From positions 7,165,961 through 7,229,960 of the forward strand of contig NZ_JH993797.1 of NCBI RefSeq assembly GCF_000316115.1: a DNA stretch of 64,000 bases. The letters run 5' to 3'. Below the pieces are notes generated by a model, which did no database searches, was not told the origin of the DNA, and saw nothing but the letters and a program-made list of their open reading frames with translations. This document shows, piece after piece, positions 17,633-25,844 of the stretch; within the stretch, counting starts at the first letter, position 1; each line of letters begins with the position of its first letter. Source of the DNA: Leptolyngbya sp. PCC 7375 (GTDB lineage: Bacteria; Cyanobacteriota; Cyanobacteriia; Phormidesmidales; Phormidesmidaceae). Both the position numbers and the translations under genes were made by a program.

Positions 17633-18385
17633 TTATGCTGATCTTGTGCCAACTAAAACGGGTTGGAAAAACGGTTCATCCAGCCGAGTGACTGACGTGT
17701 AGCCTGCTACTTCCATTAGCTGCATAAGGCGGGTGGGGCTGATTGCATAGTAGCGAGAGCGCATAACGTGGGTGTTAGCGATATCAGATTGTTGATTTTC
17801 TTCAATGAAGTACATTGACACGTCATAAATATCGCCTTCAAAGTCCCATACTTGGAAGACAAAGTAGCGTTTGCCAGCATCTTCACGAACTCCATAAGGT
17901 TTGACAAGGCCCTGACCTATTTCTTCTTTGTCATAATCTCGCACGGTCAGCAGACAACCACCGCCAGTACAAGTGCAGGCATACATCTGTTTAAGTGCCT
18001 TGAGGATTTCCTCATCACTGAGCAGGTGAGGAATTGAGTTATCGCAGGAAATAACAACGTCGAACTGGATTTGATGGTGATTATAGGCCTCTCGCATATC
18101 GCACACAGAGAAGCTGATGTTGAGGTGACGTAATCGCGCTTCTTCTATTGCCCGTTGAATCTCTTTAGGTGAGAGATCGGAGGCTGTAACGCTATAACCT
18201 TTGGCGGCTAGACCGAGGGTTTGTGTGCCAATGCCGCAGGATACGTCTAGAATATGCTGAGCCTTTTCACCCCAATGGTCATGCATAATGGTGGATAGCT
18301 GTGTTGCTTGCGTTTCAACAGCTGTATCCCAATCTTTATAAATAATGTGATAAAAAGGCGCGAGGCGATCGTAGAAATCGTTCAT
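17633..18385 (-). CDS. Class I SAM-dependent methyltransferase (250 aa)
   Basis: This is a Rossmann-fold methyltransferase. Motif I reads ILDVSCGIGTQTLGLA (residues ~44-59), followed by the acidic post-I loop TASDLSP, SVCDMRE (motif II region) and DVVISCDNSIPHL (motif IV region). The N-terminus MNDFYDRLAPFYHIIYKDW resembles glycine/sarcosine- or small-molecule methyltransferases, but the substrate cannot be assigned. The C-terminal half has a beta-sheet insertion (YFVFQVWDFEGDIYDV). It starts a two-gene unit with the AlkD-like gene and is divergent from the signal peptidase gene, sharing a 147-bp intergenic region. Confidence 0.87.
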   Translation of the reverse strand: MNDFYDRLAPFYHIIYKDWDTAVETQATQLSTIMHDHWGEKAQHILDVSCGIGTQTLGLAAKGYSVTASDLSPKEIQRAIEEARLRHLNISFSVCDMREAYNHHQIQFDVVISCDNSIPHLLSDEEILKALKQMYACTCTGGGCLLTVRDYDKEEIGQGLVKPYGVREDAGKRYFVFQVWDFEGDIYDVSMYFIEENQQSDIANTHVMRSRYYAISPTRLMQLMEVAGYTSVTRLDEPFFQPVLVGTRSA

Positions 18386-18532
18386 TATGATGACTCACCG
18401 TTGCCTAAATTTATTAAATAACGACAGGTTTAACCGTGTAAGTTGTTAGCCTACAACTGGTTGCTATACGTTTGCGCTCCTTGACAGGTTATCGTCAATT
18501 TTTACTGATACTTGATTACTGATACTTGAAGC

Positions 18533-19624
18533 ATGAAACCATCGTTTCAGTCAAGCAGGTCAACCCATCTGAACCCTTGGCTAGCCGTGAATTATTCGCT
18601 GGTGTTTCCAGGGCTAGGGCAGTTATACAGCGCTTTTTGGTTGAAAGGAATCAGCCTGGTGCTAATGGCATTTATCATGATCGGCTATGCCACATGGTCT
18701 ATTTTTGGGGCACATGGCCAAACCATGTGGGGGTTTTGGACGATAGGCTGCTTCCTCATGGTTTATAGCTTTAGTATTTTGGATGCCTATCGTGGCACTC
18801 AACCGGGATACGCTAGCCGGATTTCAGTACCTCAGGGTAGGTCTGATCCTTGGTATGCCGTTTTCTTATCACAGCTGTTGCCTGGATTAGGCCACTTGTA
18901 TCTACAGCAGGCCTTGGCTGGTGGGATATTTCTTGGTGCAGGCCTGCTGACGGCTTGGCTAGCGAATTCTATGCCCCAGTTGGTGCCTATTCCACCGCTG
19001 ATTTGGGCGCTAAGCTGTTATCACGTGTATGCCAGTTTTCCCCATCGAACCAGGGGTAAATCAGATGCAAACTGCCAGGTCAGCACTGGCGCGATCGCCC
19101 GCCTCGTTATCGGTCTCCTGGTGATCCGACTGTGCTTAGGTTCAATACCAGGCTGGATTCAACGGGCGGTTGAGCAGTGTATTGTACCAAGTGAGTCCAT
19201 GGCCCCGACATTGCAAGTGGGCGATCGCCTCTTTGTACGGCGTGAGCAAACGTATCGCCCTAACATTGGCGACATTATTGTATTTATCCCACCCGATGAG
19301 GCCCTAATCGATCTTCCTGAGCCAGAGACAGCCGAGGATCTGCTCTATGTAAAACGCGTGATTGGCTTACCCGGTCAGCAGATAACCGTTAAAGAAGGGC
19401 GTGTTTATGTCGGCAATCGCCCGCTTACAGAAGCTTACGCTCAAGCAACACCTGCCTATGGGTGGGGACCGGAAACAGTGCCCGAAAACAGTTATTTTGT
19501 ATTGGGCGATAACCGCAACAACAGTCAGGATTCCCATGTTTGGGGATATGTTCCTGAAGCTAACATTCTAGGTGCAGCCTACAAAATCTACTGGCCACCC
19601 AATCGGGTGCAGCCACTGGGATAG
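18533..19624 (+). CDS. Signal peptidase I with duplicated N-terminal membrane module (363 aa)
   Basis: The C-terminal half (~205-363) is a type I signal peptidase that removes signal peptides on the outer face of the membrane. Box B is VPSESMAPTL with nucleophile Ser222, box D is YVKRVIGLPG with general base Lys274, and box E is GDNRNNSQDSHVWG. The first ~200 residues are unusual. They carry two copies of a membrane unit, NPWLAVNYSLVFPGLGQLY (14-32) and DPWYAVFLSQLLPGLGHLY (105-123), each followed by hydrophobic helices. The usual single anchor helix (IARLVIGLLVIRLCLG) comes only after these. The PGLGQLY motif is shared with small membrane proteins of the TM2/DUF type. Start ATG at 18533. It may process a particular set of exported proteins. 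Confidence 0.9.
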   Translation: MKPSFQSSRSTHLNPWLAVNYSLVFPGLGQLYSAFWLKGISLVLMAFIMIGYATWSIFGAHGQTMWGFWTIGCFLMVYSFSILDAYRGTQPGYASRISVPQGRSDPWYAVFLSQLLPGLGHLYLQQALAGGIFLGAGLLTAWLANSMPQLVPIPPLIWALSCYHVYASFPHRTRGKSDANCQVSTGAIARLVIGLLVIRLCLGSIPGWIQRAVEQCIVPSESMAPTLQVGDRLFVRREQTYRPNIGDIIVFIPPDEALIDLPEPETAEDLLYVKRVIGLPGQQITVKEGRVYVGNRPLTEAYAQATPAYGWGPETVPENSYFVLGDNRNNSQDSHVWGYVPEANILGAAYKIYWPPNRVQPLG

Positions 19625-19660
19625 ATGGCCGAGCAATCGCTAATTTAAAGCTGAAAAGAT

Positions 19661-19686
19661 GGGCACCCATAGAAATTGGGGTGCCC
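19661..19686 (+). terminator. Hairpin between convergent signal peptidase and clpC genes
   Basis: GGGCACCC (19661-19668) and GGGTGCCC (19679-19686) form an 8-bp stem with a 10-nt loop. It lies 36 bp after the signal peptidase stop and 23 bp beyond the clpC stop. No long T run follows, so it may act as a two-way terminator or simply separate the genes. Confidence 0.5.
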
Positions 19687-19709
19687 TAAGCACTTAGGCC
19701 CCTAAGTCG

Positions 19710-22172
19710 TTAACGACTAACACCCACCAACGCAGGCTGTTTCGCAGACCTAACTAAAACTCGAGCATCATCATCCAGATCAAAAACAGCCGTATCGCCA
19801 TCTGTGATCGTTCCTGCCAGCAGGGCTTCAGCCAGGTAATCTTCTACCAGACGAGAGATGGCTCGACGCATGGGACGAGCACCGTAGGTTTGGTCATAGC
19901 CTTCATTCACCAGGTGCTCCCTAAAGGCATCGGTGAGTTCAAAGGTAATGTTGCGTTCAGCCAGGCGTCCAGTTACCTGAGCAAGCAGGATATCGGCAAT
20001 CTGAGCAACTTCCTGCTTGATCAGCTGACGGAAGACGATAATCTCGTCAATACGGTTCAACAACTCAGGGCGGAAGAACTGCTTCATTTCTTCGTTAACC
20101 AAGTTACGAATGTTGTTATAGCGAGACGTCATCTCATCATCGGTACTGAGCTCAAAGCCCAAACCACCGCCACCTTTCTCAATCACCTTGGAACCAATGT
20201 TCGAAGTCATGATGATCAAGGTGTTCTTGAAGCTAACTTTGCGGCCCTTCGCATCATTTAGGTGACCGTCATCCAAAAGCTGTAGCAAAATGTTAAAGAC
20301 ATCGGGATGGGCCTTTTCAATTTCATCCAGCAAAATGACAGTGTAAGGCTTGCGGCGTACGGCCTCGGTTAGCTGTCCGCCTTCGTCATAGCCCACATAT
20401 CCCGGAGGAGAGCCAATCAGCTTAGACACTGATTGAGGTTCCATAAATTCCGACATATCGACGCGAATCATGGCGTCTTCTGCACCAAAGACAGAGGCTG
20501 CCAACGCTTTAGCCAACTCAGTTTTACCGACACCCGTGGGACCTGAGAAAATCAGGCTAGCAATGGGGCGATTGGGGTTACGCATGCCCACACGAGAACG
20601 TCGCACCGCCTTGGCAACCGCTTCAACCGCTTCGTTCTGGCCTATTACACGTTCATGCAGCGTATCTTCCAGATGCAGAATCATGGCAGATTCTGACTCA
20701 GATAAGCGGTTAACGGGTACGCCAGTCCAGGCGGACACAATGTCGGCAATGTCTTCATTCGTTACCTCAGGATGGGGAGTGCCATTGGGCACTAACTCTG
20801 CCAATAGACCTTGCTCCTTAGCCCTTAAAGCAGCCACATCATTGAAAGCCTGACTTTCCAAAAGCTCCATAATTTTGCCCTGCACCTGACGCAGCTCCGT
20901 GCGCTTCTCCCCAGCCGGAATTTTCTGTGAGTATCGCAAACGCACCCGGGAGCCGGCTTCATCAATCAGGTCGATAGCTTTATCAGGCAAGTAACGATCG
21001 TTGATGTAGCGATCTGCCAGCGTCGCTGCGGCCTCAAGGGCTTCATCTGTGATGGTCAGCCGGTGGAACTGTTCGTAACGCCCCCGGATACCGCCCAAAA
21101 TTTCTAACGTATCTTCGACGGAAGGCGGTGCCACCGTCACTCGCTGAAAACGACGCTCCAGAGCTGCATCCTTCTCGATGTACTTGCGGTATTCTTCCAG
21201 GGTCGTCGCTCCAATGCACTGAAGTTCACCGCGAGCCAGGGCGGGCTTCAGCAGGTTAGCCGCATCCATGCTGCCTTCTAAAGAACCAGCACCGACCAGG
21301 GTATGAATTTCATCAATCACTAGAATGATGTTCTGAGCTTCCCGTACTTCAGACATTACCTGGTTGAGACGCTCTTCAAAGTCACCCCGGAAGCGGGTAC
21401 CCGAAACCAGCATTGCCAGGTCAAGACTGATAACGCGACGGTCAAATAACGCCTCAGGCACATCTTGGTTGACGATGCGCTGGGCTAAGCCTTCTGCGAT
21501 CGCAGTTTTACCTACACCCGGTTCACCTACTAACACGGGGTTATTCTTAGTGCGCCGACCCAGAATTTGCACCACCCGCTCAATTTCTTCAAAGCGACCG
21601 ATGACTGGATCCAGCTTTCCATTGGCGGCTAGCTCCGTTAAGTCAGTACTAAACTCAGCCAGGACACCGCTGTTGCGCTTAGAGGCCTGTTCCGGTCGCT
21701 CACCATCACGAGAACGACCACCAGCCGTCACAGCCGACACCTCGCCAATGGTGCGAATCAACTGTGTACGGACCTGAGTAGGATCTACACCTAAATTAGT
21801 CAGGACTCGATAAGCAACGCTTTCTAGGTTTTGAGTCAGACTCAGCAGTAAATGCTCTGGTTCGATGTAGGGATGATCCAGCTTGCGTGCCTCTTGGAAA
21901 GCCTGCTCAAAAACTTGCTTAACCTTAGGCGTAAAAGGAATTTCAGTAGGCCCGTTACCAGATCCACGACCAATAATAGACTCCACTTCAGCACGAGAGT
22001 TGGCCAGGTTGACTCCAAAATCACTGAGTACTCGAGCGGCAATGCTAGAGCCTTCCTTCACAATCCCGAGTAGTAACTGCTCGCTACCAACGAAATTGTG
22101 ACCCAGGCGTCTTGCTTCTTCCTGAGCTTGCATGATCACCGCAATTGCCGCATTGGTGAAATGTTCAAACAT
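19710..22172 (-). CDS. clpC: ClpC-type AAA+ unfoldase, divergent paralogue (820 aa)
   Basis: This hexameric Clp/Hsp100 ATPase unfolds proteins for ClpP. It has two N-terminal Clp_N repeats (residues 1-145), a first AAA module with Walker [10 protein letters not shown] (~216-224) and Walker B VIDEIHTL, and a UVR-like middle segment (~415-470). A second AAA module has [15 protein letters not shown] and [17 protein letters not shown] loop fits the LGF-type ClpP-docking tripeptide. The N-domain differs from the usual cyanobacterial ClpC: it starts [14 protein letters not shown] rather than MFERFTEKAIKVIM, and [16 protein letters not shown] replaces the usual GFVAVEIPFTPR. I infer a second ClpC specialised in substrates or adaptors. 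It is monocistronic, with about 660 bp of leader region. Confidence 0.95.
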   Translation of the reverse strand: MFEHFTNAAIAVIMQAQEEARRLGHNFVGSEQLLLGIVKEGSSIAARVLSDFGVNLANSRAEVESIIGRGSGNGPTEIPFTPKVKQVFEQAFQEARKLDHPYIEPEHLLLSLTQNLESVAYRVLTNLGVDPTQVRTQLIRTIGEVSAVTAGGRSRDGERPEQASKRNSGVLAEFSTDLTELAANGKLDPVIGRFEEIERVVQILGRRTKNNPVLVGEPGVGKTAIAEGLAQRIVNQDVPEALFDRRVISLDLAMLVSGTRFRGDFEERLNQVMSEVREAQNIILVIDEIHTLVGAGSLEGSMDAANLLKPALARGELQCIGATTLEEYRKYIEKDAALERRFQRVTVAPPSVEDTLEILGGIRGRYEQFHRLTITDEALEAAATLADRYINDRYLPDKAIDLIDEAGSRVRLRYSQKIPAGEKRTELRQVQGKIMELLESQAFNDVAALRAKEQGLLAELVPNGTPHPEVTNEDIADIVSAWTGVPVNRLSESESAMILHLEDTLHERVIGQNEAVEAVAKAVRRSRVGMRNPNRPIASLIFSGPTGVGKTELAKALAASVFGAEDAMIRVDMSEFMEPQSVSKLIGSPPGYVGYDEGGQLTEAVRRKPYTVILLDEIEKAHPDVFNILLQLLDDGHLNDAKGRKVSFKNTLIIMTSNIGSKVIEKGGGGLGFELSTDDEMTSRYNNIRNLVNEEMKQFFRPELLNRIDEIIVFRQLIKQEVAQIADILLAQVTGRLAERNITFELTDAFREHLVNEGYDQTYGARPMRRAISRLVEDYLAEALLAGTITDGDTAVFDLDDDARVLVRSAKQPALVGVSR

Positions 22173-22832
22173 ATTTTGTGGACCTCTGCCAGGATATGGA
22201 GTCGAAACCTATAAAAGAAACTAAGTAATTGGTGTTAACCAAGATTACTCCAGACATTAAGTTTTTTAACTATGTAATAAAAATATACCCATCTTCGTTG
22301 CATCTCGACAGCCTGGAGAGCCGAAGTTGAGTAAGTGGGGTAATCCGTATAGCCCTGTAGACAACAGATATGGTTTCAGTTTGCCCGAAGGATAAAGGAA
22401 TTTATAGGTCTATGAATCAACGAAGACCGAATCTCCATATCTATGCAGGGTGGATAAAAAATTGATAAAGAAATCGCCCCCTCACTGATGTTTGCTCGTG
22501 GTCAGCAGGGGGGCATCCGGACGGGATCTATTTAAATTGATTATTTTCTTTCAGCTTAAAAGAAGAATTCTAGAAAGAATTTATCAAGAGGGCGAGTGGT
22601 ACGATGCGATATTCTATCAGCCGTAAAAAATAACCTAAAAAATTCAATCAAGAAGAAAAACTATCAGACCTAGCAATAAAAACTCAGGGCAAAACCACCC
22701 AGATATACATCAATTACACGTACACAAATTTCTACGGTCTGTTCATGGCAAATGTTTTAACAGAGTTTTAGCTTAGAAACTCAATCATGAACCGTCTTTG
22801 TGTGGCAGTCTCTCAGCTACTTTGGAGACACC
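22173..22832. other. Intergenic region upstream of clpC, with GC-rich hairpin
   Basis: 660 bp without a credible frame. It must hold the clpC promoter and leader and the end of the 158-aa gene. The only marked structure is the hairpin at 22477-22512, set in AT-rich DNA. No transcription signals could be assigned with confidence. Confidence 0.5.
22477..22512. other. GC-rich hairpin in the clpC leader region
   Basis: CCCCCT (22477-22482) pairs with AGGGGG (22507-22512), and inside it CTGA (22485-22488) pairs with TCAG (22502-22505). It stands out in AT-rich DNA. It could terminate transcription of the upstream 158-aa gene (AT-rich tract to its left on the minus strand) or be a leader element of clpC. 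Function not shown. Confidence 0.4.
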
Positions 22833-23309
22833 TTAGATAACGCCAGCTTGATCGGCATGACAAGTTTCTAAAATTCTTTCATCTAGCTCAGATAGGGTAT
22901 TGATACGAGTAAATCCATCAATACCAAATTCAGGAGCGGCACCACCAGCAGCTAGCATCGGCTGAGTCTCAACTGCAAGAGAGTAGGGATGGCTTGTCTG
23001 CTCATAACTGTCCACAACCATTAAGTCCAAACGGGTCGCAGAAATATCACCATGGAAACAATCGAATGAAGAGCTAGGCATGTAAAAAGCACCAACCGTG
23101 CGATCGCCAGTTACTTCAAACACCATATAAACTGACCCAGGTTGAGCCGCTGCGGGTTGTTGACCATATAGATAAACACCGTCTACAAGGGGTGCATTAG
23201 ATAAAGGATTGGCTAGAGCGCTAGCTGAGCTGAGCAATGTAGCACCGAGGAAAACGAGCGCAGACTTGACGAATTTCGGGCAACGGGGGTGAACTGACAA
23301 ATAAGCCAT
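22833..23309 (-). CDS. Conserved exported hypothetical protein (158 aa)
   Basis: The N-terminus has a signal peptide (basic residues, then FVKSALVFLGATLLSSASALA), so the product is probably periplasmic. The mature part begins DGVYLYGQQP and has YMVFEV, GAFYMPSSSFDCFHG, LDLMVVDSYE and a C-terminal ISELDERILETC-like stretch (LSELDERILETC). I recall this arrangement as a conserved cyanobacterial family without a known role. Two cysteines in the mature part (FDCFHG and ETCHAD) could form a disulfide. It stands alone, divergent from the ABC-class ATPase gene. Confidence 0.8.
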   Translation of the reverse strand: MAYLSVHPRCPKFVKSALVFLGATLLSSASALANPLSNAPLVDGVYLYGQQPAAAQPGSVYMVFEVTGDRTVGAFYMPSSSFDCFHGDISATRLDLMVVDSYEQTSHPYSLAVETQPMLAAGGAAPEFGIDGFTRINTLSELDERILETCHADQAGVI

Positions 23310-23539
23310 GGGATACGTGATTACACCTCTTATGTAACTAGTATTGATGAATTTTTGGGTTAGCTAAGTGATACCTCTAGACATGGCTGATGACGTTTAA
23401 CACTGGGTCATGTGATTGACGTCACAATGAACTGTATTGCTTGTATTGCAAGACTTATACAGATCTAACGCAGTGAAAATGATCAGCTTTAACCGTAAAA
23501 TCATGATTGCTTGACGCAAATGCCGTTCACATCCCACCC

Positions 23540-25237
23540 ATGACGTCACACAATGCCCTTCGGCAACAGCTAGAGCAGCTTGATGGACGCAGCTACTCTG
23601 CTTACAAACGCCTCAAGGGCAGCTATGACTTCCCTGGGTTTAAGCTCATCCTGGCCCATATTCAGGGAGATCCCTTTGCTGCCCCCAGTCGGGTCAGCCT
23701 CTGGACCAGTCACCAACACAGTCAATGGCCACAGAACTACTGGCATGACCAAACGCGACGCATCGTGCTAGCCGATTTTCTGCATCGGCAAATTCATCAG
23801 GCCATCCCCAAAATTCAGCAACGGCGGGGGTCCGGCAAAAGCGGTCGACTGATCATTGCAGATACTAGTCAGGCTGTTTTGGCACGCACAGCTGTACAGG
23901 TCACTGCCGAGGGGATAGAGCTGCGCCTGGGGGTGGGCTTACCTGCCTTTGGCCGCAGAATCGCAGGTCACGCTGCCAGGGATTTGCTAATTCAAGATTT
24001 ACCGCATCTGGTGGCTACGGCTCTACACTATCAGCCCCAATGGTGCCAGGCTATGGAGCAGCATATTGCGACCGTCGAAGATGCCAATGCCCTCAGACAG
24101 CAGTTGTCGGCTCAAAACCTCGTAGCCTTTATTGCCAATGGCTCAATTTTACCCAGACGTAGCGGTGTCGATTCTCGACCTCTAGCAACAGCTATACCGT
24201 TTAAATCGCCAGGTTCTTTAGAGACTACCCTACCAACACCCCATGGTGGACCCGTCACAGGTCTGGGTCTTCCCCAGGGGGTAACGTTAATAGTCGGTGG
24301 CGGCTACCATGGCAAATCGACGGTACTCAAAGCCATTGCCCAGGGGGCCTATAATCATATCCCCGGTGACGGTCGTGAACAGGTGGTAGCCAATACGGCC
24401 ACGGTCAAGATTCGAGCAGAGGATGGTCGCAGTGTGACCGGTGTGGATATTTCGCCGTTTATTGATCGGCTGCCCCAGGGAATATCCACCAGGTCTTTTA
24501 GTACCACTAACGCTAGCGGCAGTACATCCCAAGCCGCCAATATTTTAGAGGCGATTGAAGCTGGGGTGCAGGTATTGTTGATTGATGAGGATACGGCGGC
24601 GACGAATTTGATGATTCGAGATCGCAACATGCAAACGCTCATCGCCAAGGACAAAGAACCCATCACCCCATTTATTGATAAGGTCCGACAGCTTTACACC
24701 GATCACGGTATTTCTACGGTTTTGGTCATGGGCGGCAGCGGTGACTATTTTGAAGTGGCTGACCATGTGATTGCCCTGGATAACTATGGGGCTAAGGATG
24801 TCACTGCTGAGGCTAAGGCAATTGCGGCTGAGTATCCTAGCGATCGCAAAATAGAAGGCGGTCAGAACTTTGGCACCATCACCCAACGATACATTCAGCT
24901 ACCTAAATTTGACACCGATCGCAAACCCGCTAAAGTCAAAACCCAAAGTCTCACCACCCTAACCATCGGCCAAGAAGATATCGACCTACGCGGTATTGAA
25001 CAACTCATAGAGCCCAATCAAACCAGAGCCATCGCCCACGCTATTCTCACCTGGCAACAACAAAATCGTTCCCACTCATTAAAAAGTCTCTTAGACGACA
25101 TCATGGACTGGGTAAATCGAGGAGACTTTGACTCACTCACTCCTTATCCCATGGCCGACCTCAGTGAATTTCGTCGCTATGAACTCGCCGCTGTCATTAA
25201 TCGACTGAGAAGTCTCAGGATAATTGCGGATAGATAG
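23540..25237 (+). CDS. ABC-class ATPase, PF09818-like (565 aa)
   Basis: This is a predicted soluble ATPase of the 'ABC class' (DUF2791/ABC_ATPase). The N-terminal domain contains LRQQLEQLDGRSYSAYKRLKG and YDFPGFKLILAHIQGDPFA. The nucleotide-binding core has a Walker A-like loop VGGGYHGKST (near residue 258), a signature-like STTNASGSTSQAANILEAIE and Walker B VLLIDEDTAATN. A conserved VMGGSGDYFEVADHVI (His switch region) follows. I start it at ATG 23540; the frame is open from a TTG at 23507. It has no membrane segments or transporter partner, and its function in the cell is unknown for the family. A small downstream frame and a hairpin follow. Confidence 0.88.
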   Translation: MTSHNALRQQLEQLDGRSYSAYKRLKGSYDFPGFKLILAHIQGDPFAAPSRVSLWTSHQHSQWPQNYWHDQTRRIVLADFLHRQIHQAIPKIQQRRGSGKSGRLIIADTSQAVLARTAVQVTAEGIELRLGVGLPAFGRRIAGHAARDLLIQDLPHLVATALHYQPQWCQAMEQHIATVEDANALRQQLSAQNLVAFIANGSILPRRSGVDSRPLATAIPFKSPGSLETTLPTPHGGPVTGLGLPQGVTLIVGGGYHGKSTVLKAIAQGAYNHIPGDGREQVVANTATVKIRAEDGRSVTGVDISPFIDRLPQGISTRSFSTTNASGSTSQAANILEAIEAGVQVLLIDEDTAATNLMIRDRNMQTLIAKDKEPITPFIDKVRQLYTDHGISTVLVMGGSGDYFEVADHVIALDNYGAKDVTAEAKAIAAEYPSDRKIEGGQNFGTITQRYIQLPKFDTDRKPAKVKTQSLTTLTIGQEDIDLRGIEQLIEPNQTRAIAHAILTWQQQNRSHSLKSLLDDIMDWVNRGDFDSLTPYPMADLSEFRRYELAAVINRLRSLRIIADR

Positions 25238-25395
25238 ATTTTACTAACTTAGTAGAAACACCCATAAACTCTCCTAAAAATGAAATAATTGAAACTTTAG
25301 TGAATCGATATTGTTATCGATAGTCAGTGAAGCCAGGTGGGCACGTTTAGCTTGAGATAGATGTGTCTTTTTATACCCCTGCCCATACTGGTCAT

Positions 25396-25557
25396 ATGCA
25401 ACACCCTCAAGAACCTCATCTGGAACGGCCGCGCATTCGATGGTCCTGGTTTACCCTCAGCTGTATTTGCCTATTCTCTGGCTTTTTATATCTGGCCGTT
25501 GTGGATATTACAGACCCAGTACAGCTCACACAAAACCCAACAGAGCAACAACCATAG
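25396..25557 (+). CDS. Possible small single-span membrane protein (53 aa)
   Basis: A short frame beginning at ATG 25396 encodes an N-terminal polar stretch (MQHPQEPHLERPRIRW), one hydrophobic helix (FTLSCICLFSGFLYLAVV) and a polar tail. The charge pattern fits a single-span membrane protein with the N-terminus inside. An upstream GTG at 25363 would add 11 residues. It lies about 160 bp after the ATPase gene and 27 bp before a perfect hairpin, which supports expression. No family recognised. Confidence 0.45.
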   Translation: MQHPQEPHLERPRIRWSWFTLSCICLFSGFLYLAVVDITDPVQLTQNPTEQQP

Positions 25558-25584
25558 AGTCTCAATCCATATTCTTCTTATTGC

Positions 25585-25618
25585 AAGGGTTCACCATCAC
25601 TGGCATGGTGAACCCTTT
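25585..25618 (+). terminator. Perfect 13-bp hairpin, probable terminator
   Basis: AAGGGTTCACCAT (25585-25597), a 7-nt loop and ATGGTGAACCCTT (25605-25617) form a perfect stem followed by a short T tract. It lies after the possible 53-aa gene on the plus strand. Confidence 0.65.
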
Positions 25619-25844
25619 AGGAAAGCTCTAATTTCTGCTGATTTTTTAGCTGCTCGATAAAAGCCGCATGCTCAGCAGTTGCTAATCCCTTCTGAAACTT
25701 CTGCTAAACCAGTATTTTCAAGTTTAGGAAGATTCAGGACCAATTGATCAGCTATTGTGACGTACTGGAGTTAGGCTTAAACCAGAGGCATCTACAGGAT
25801 TTTATTCAATTCCATACCAGCCTTCAAACAAACAGGAAATTCCT

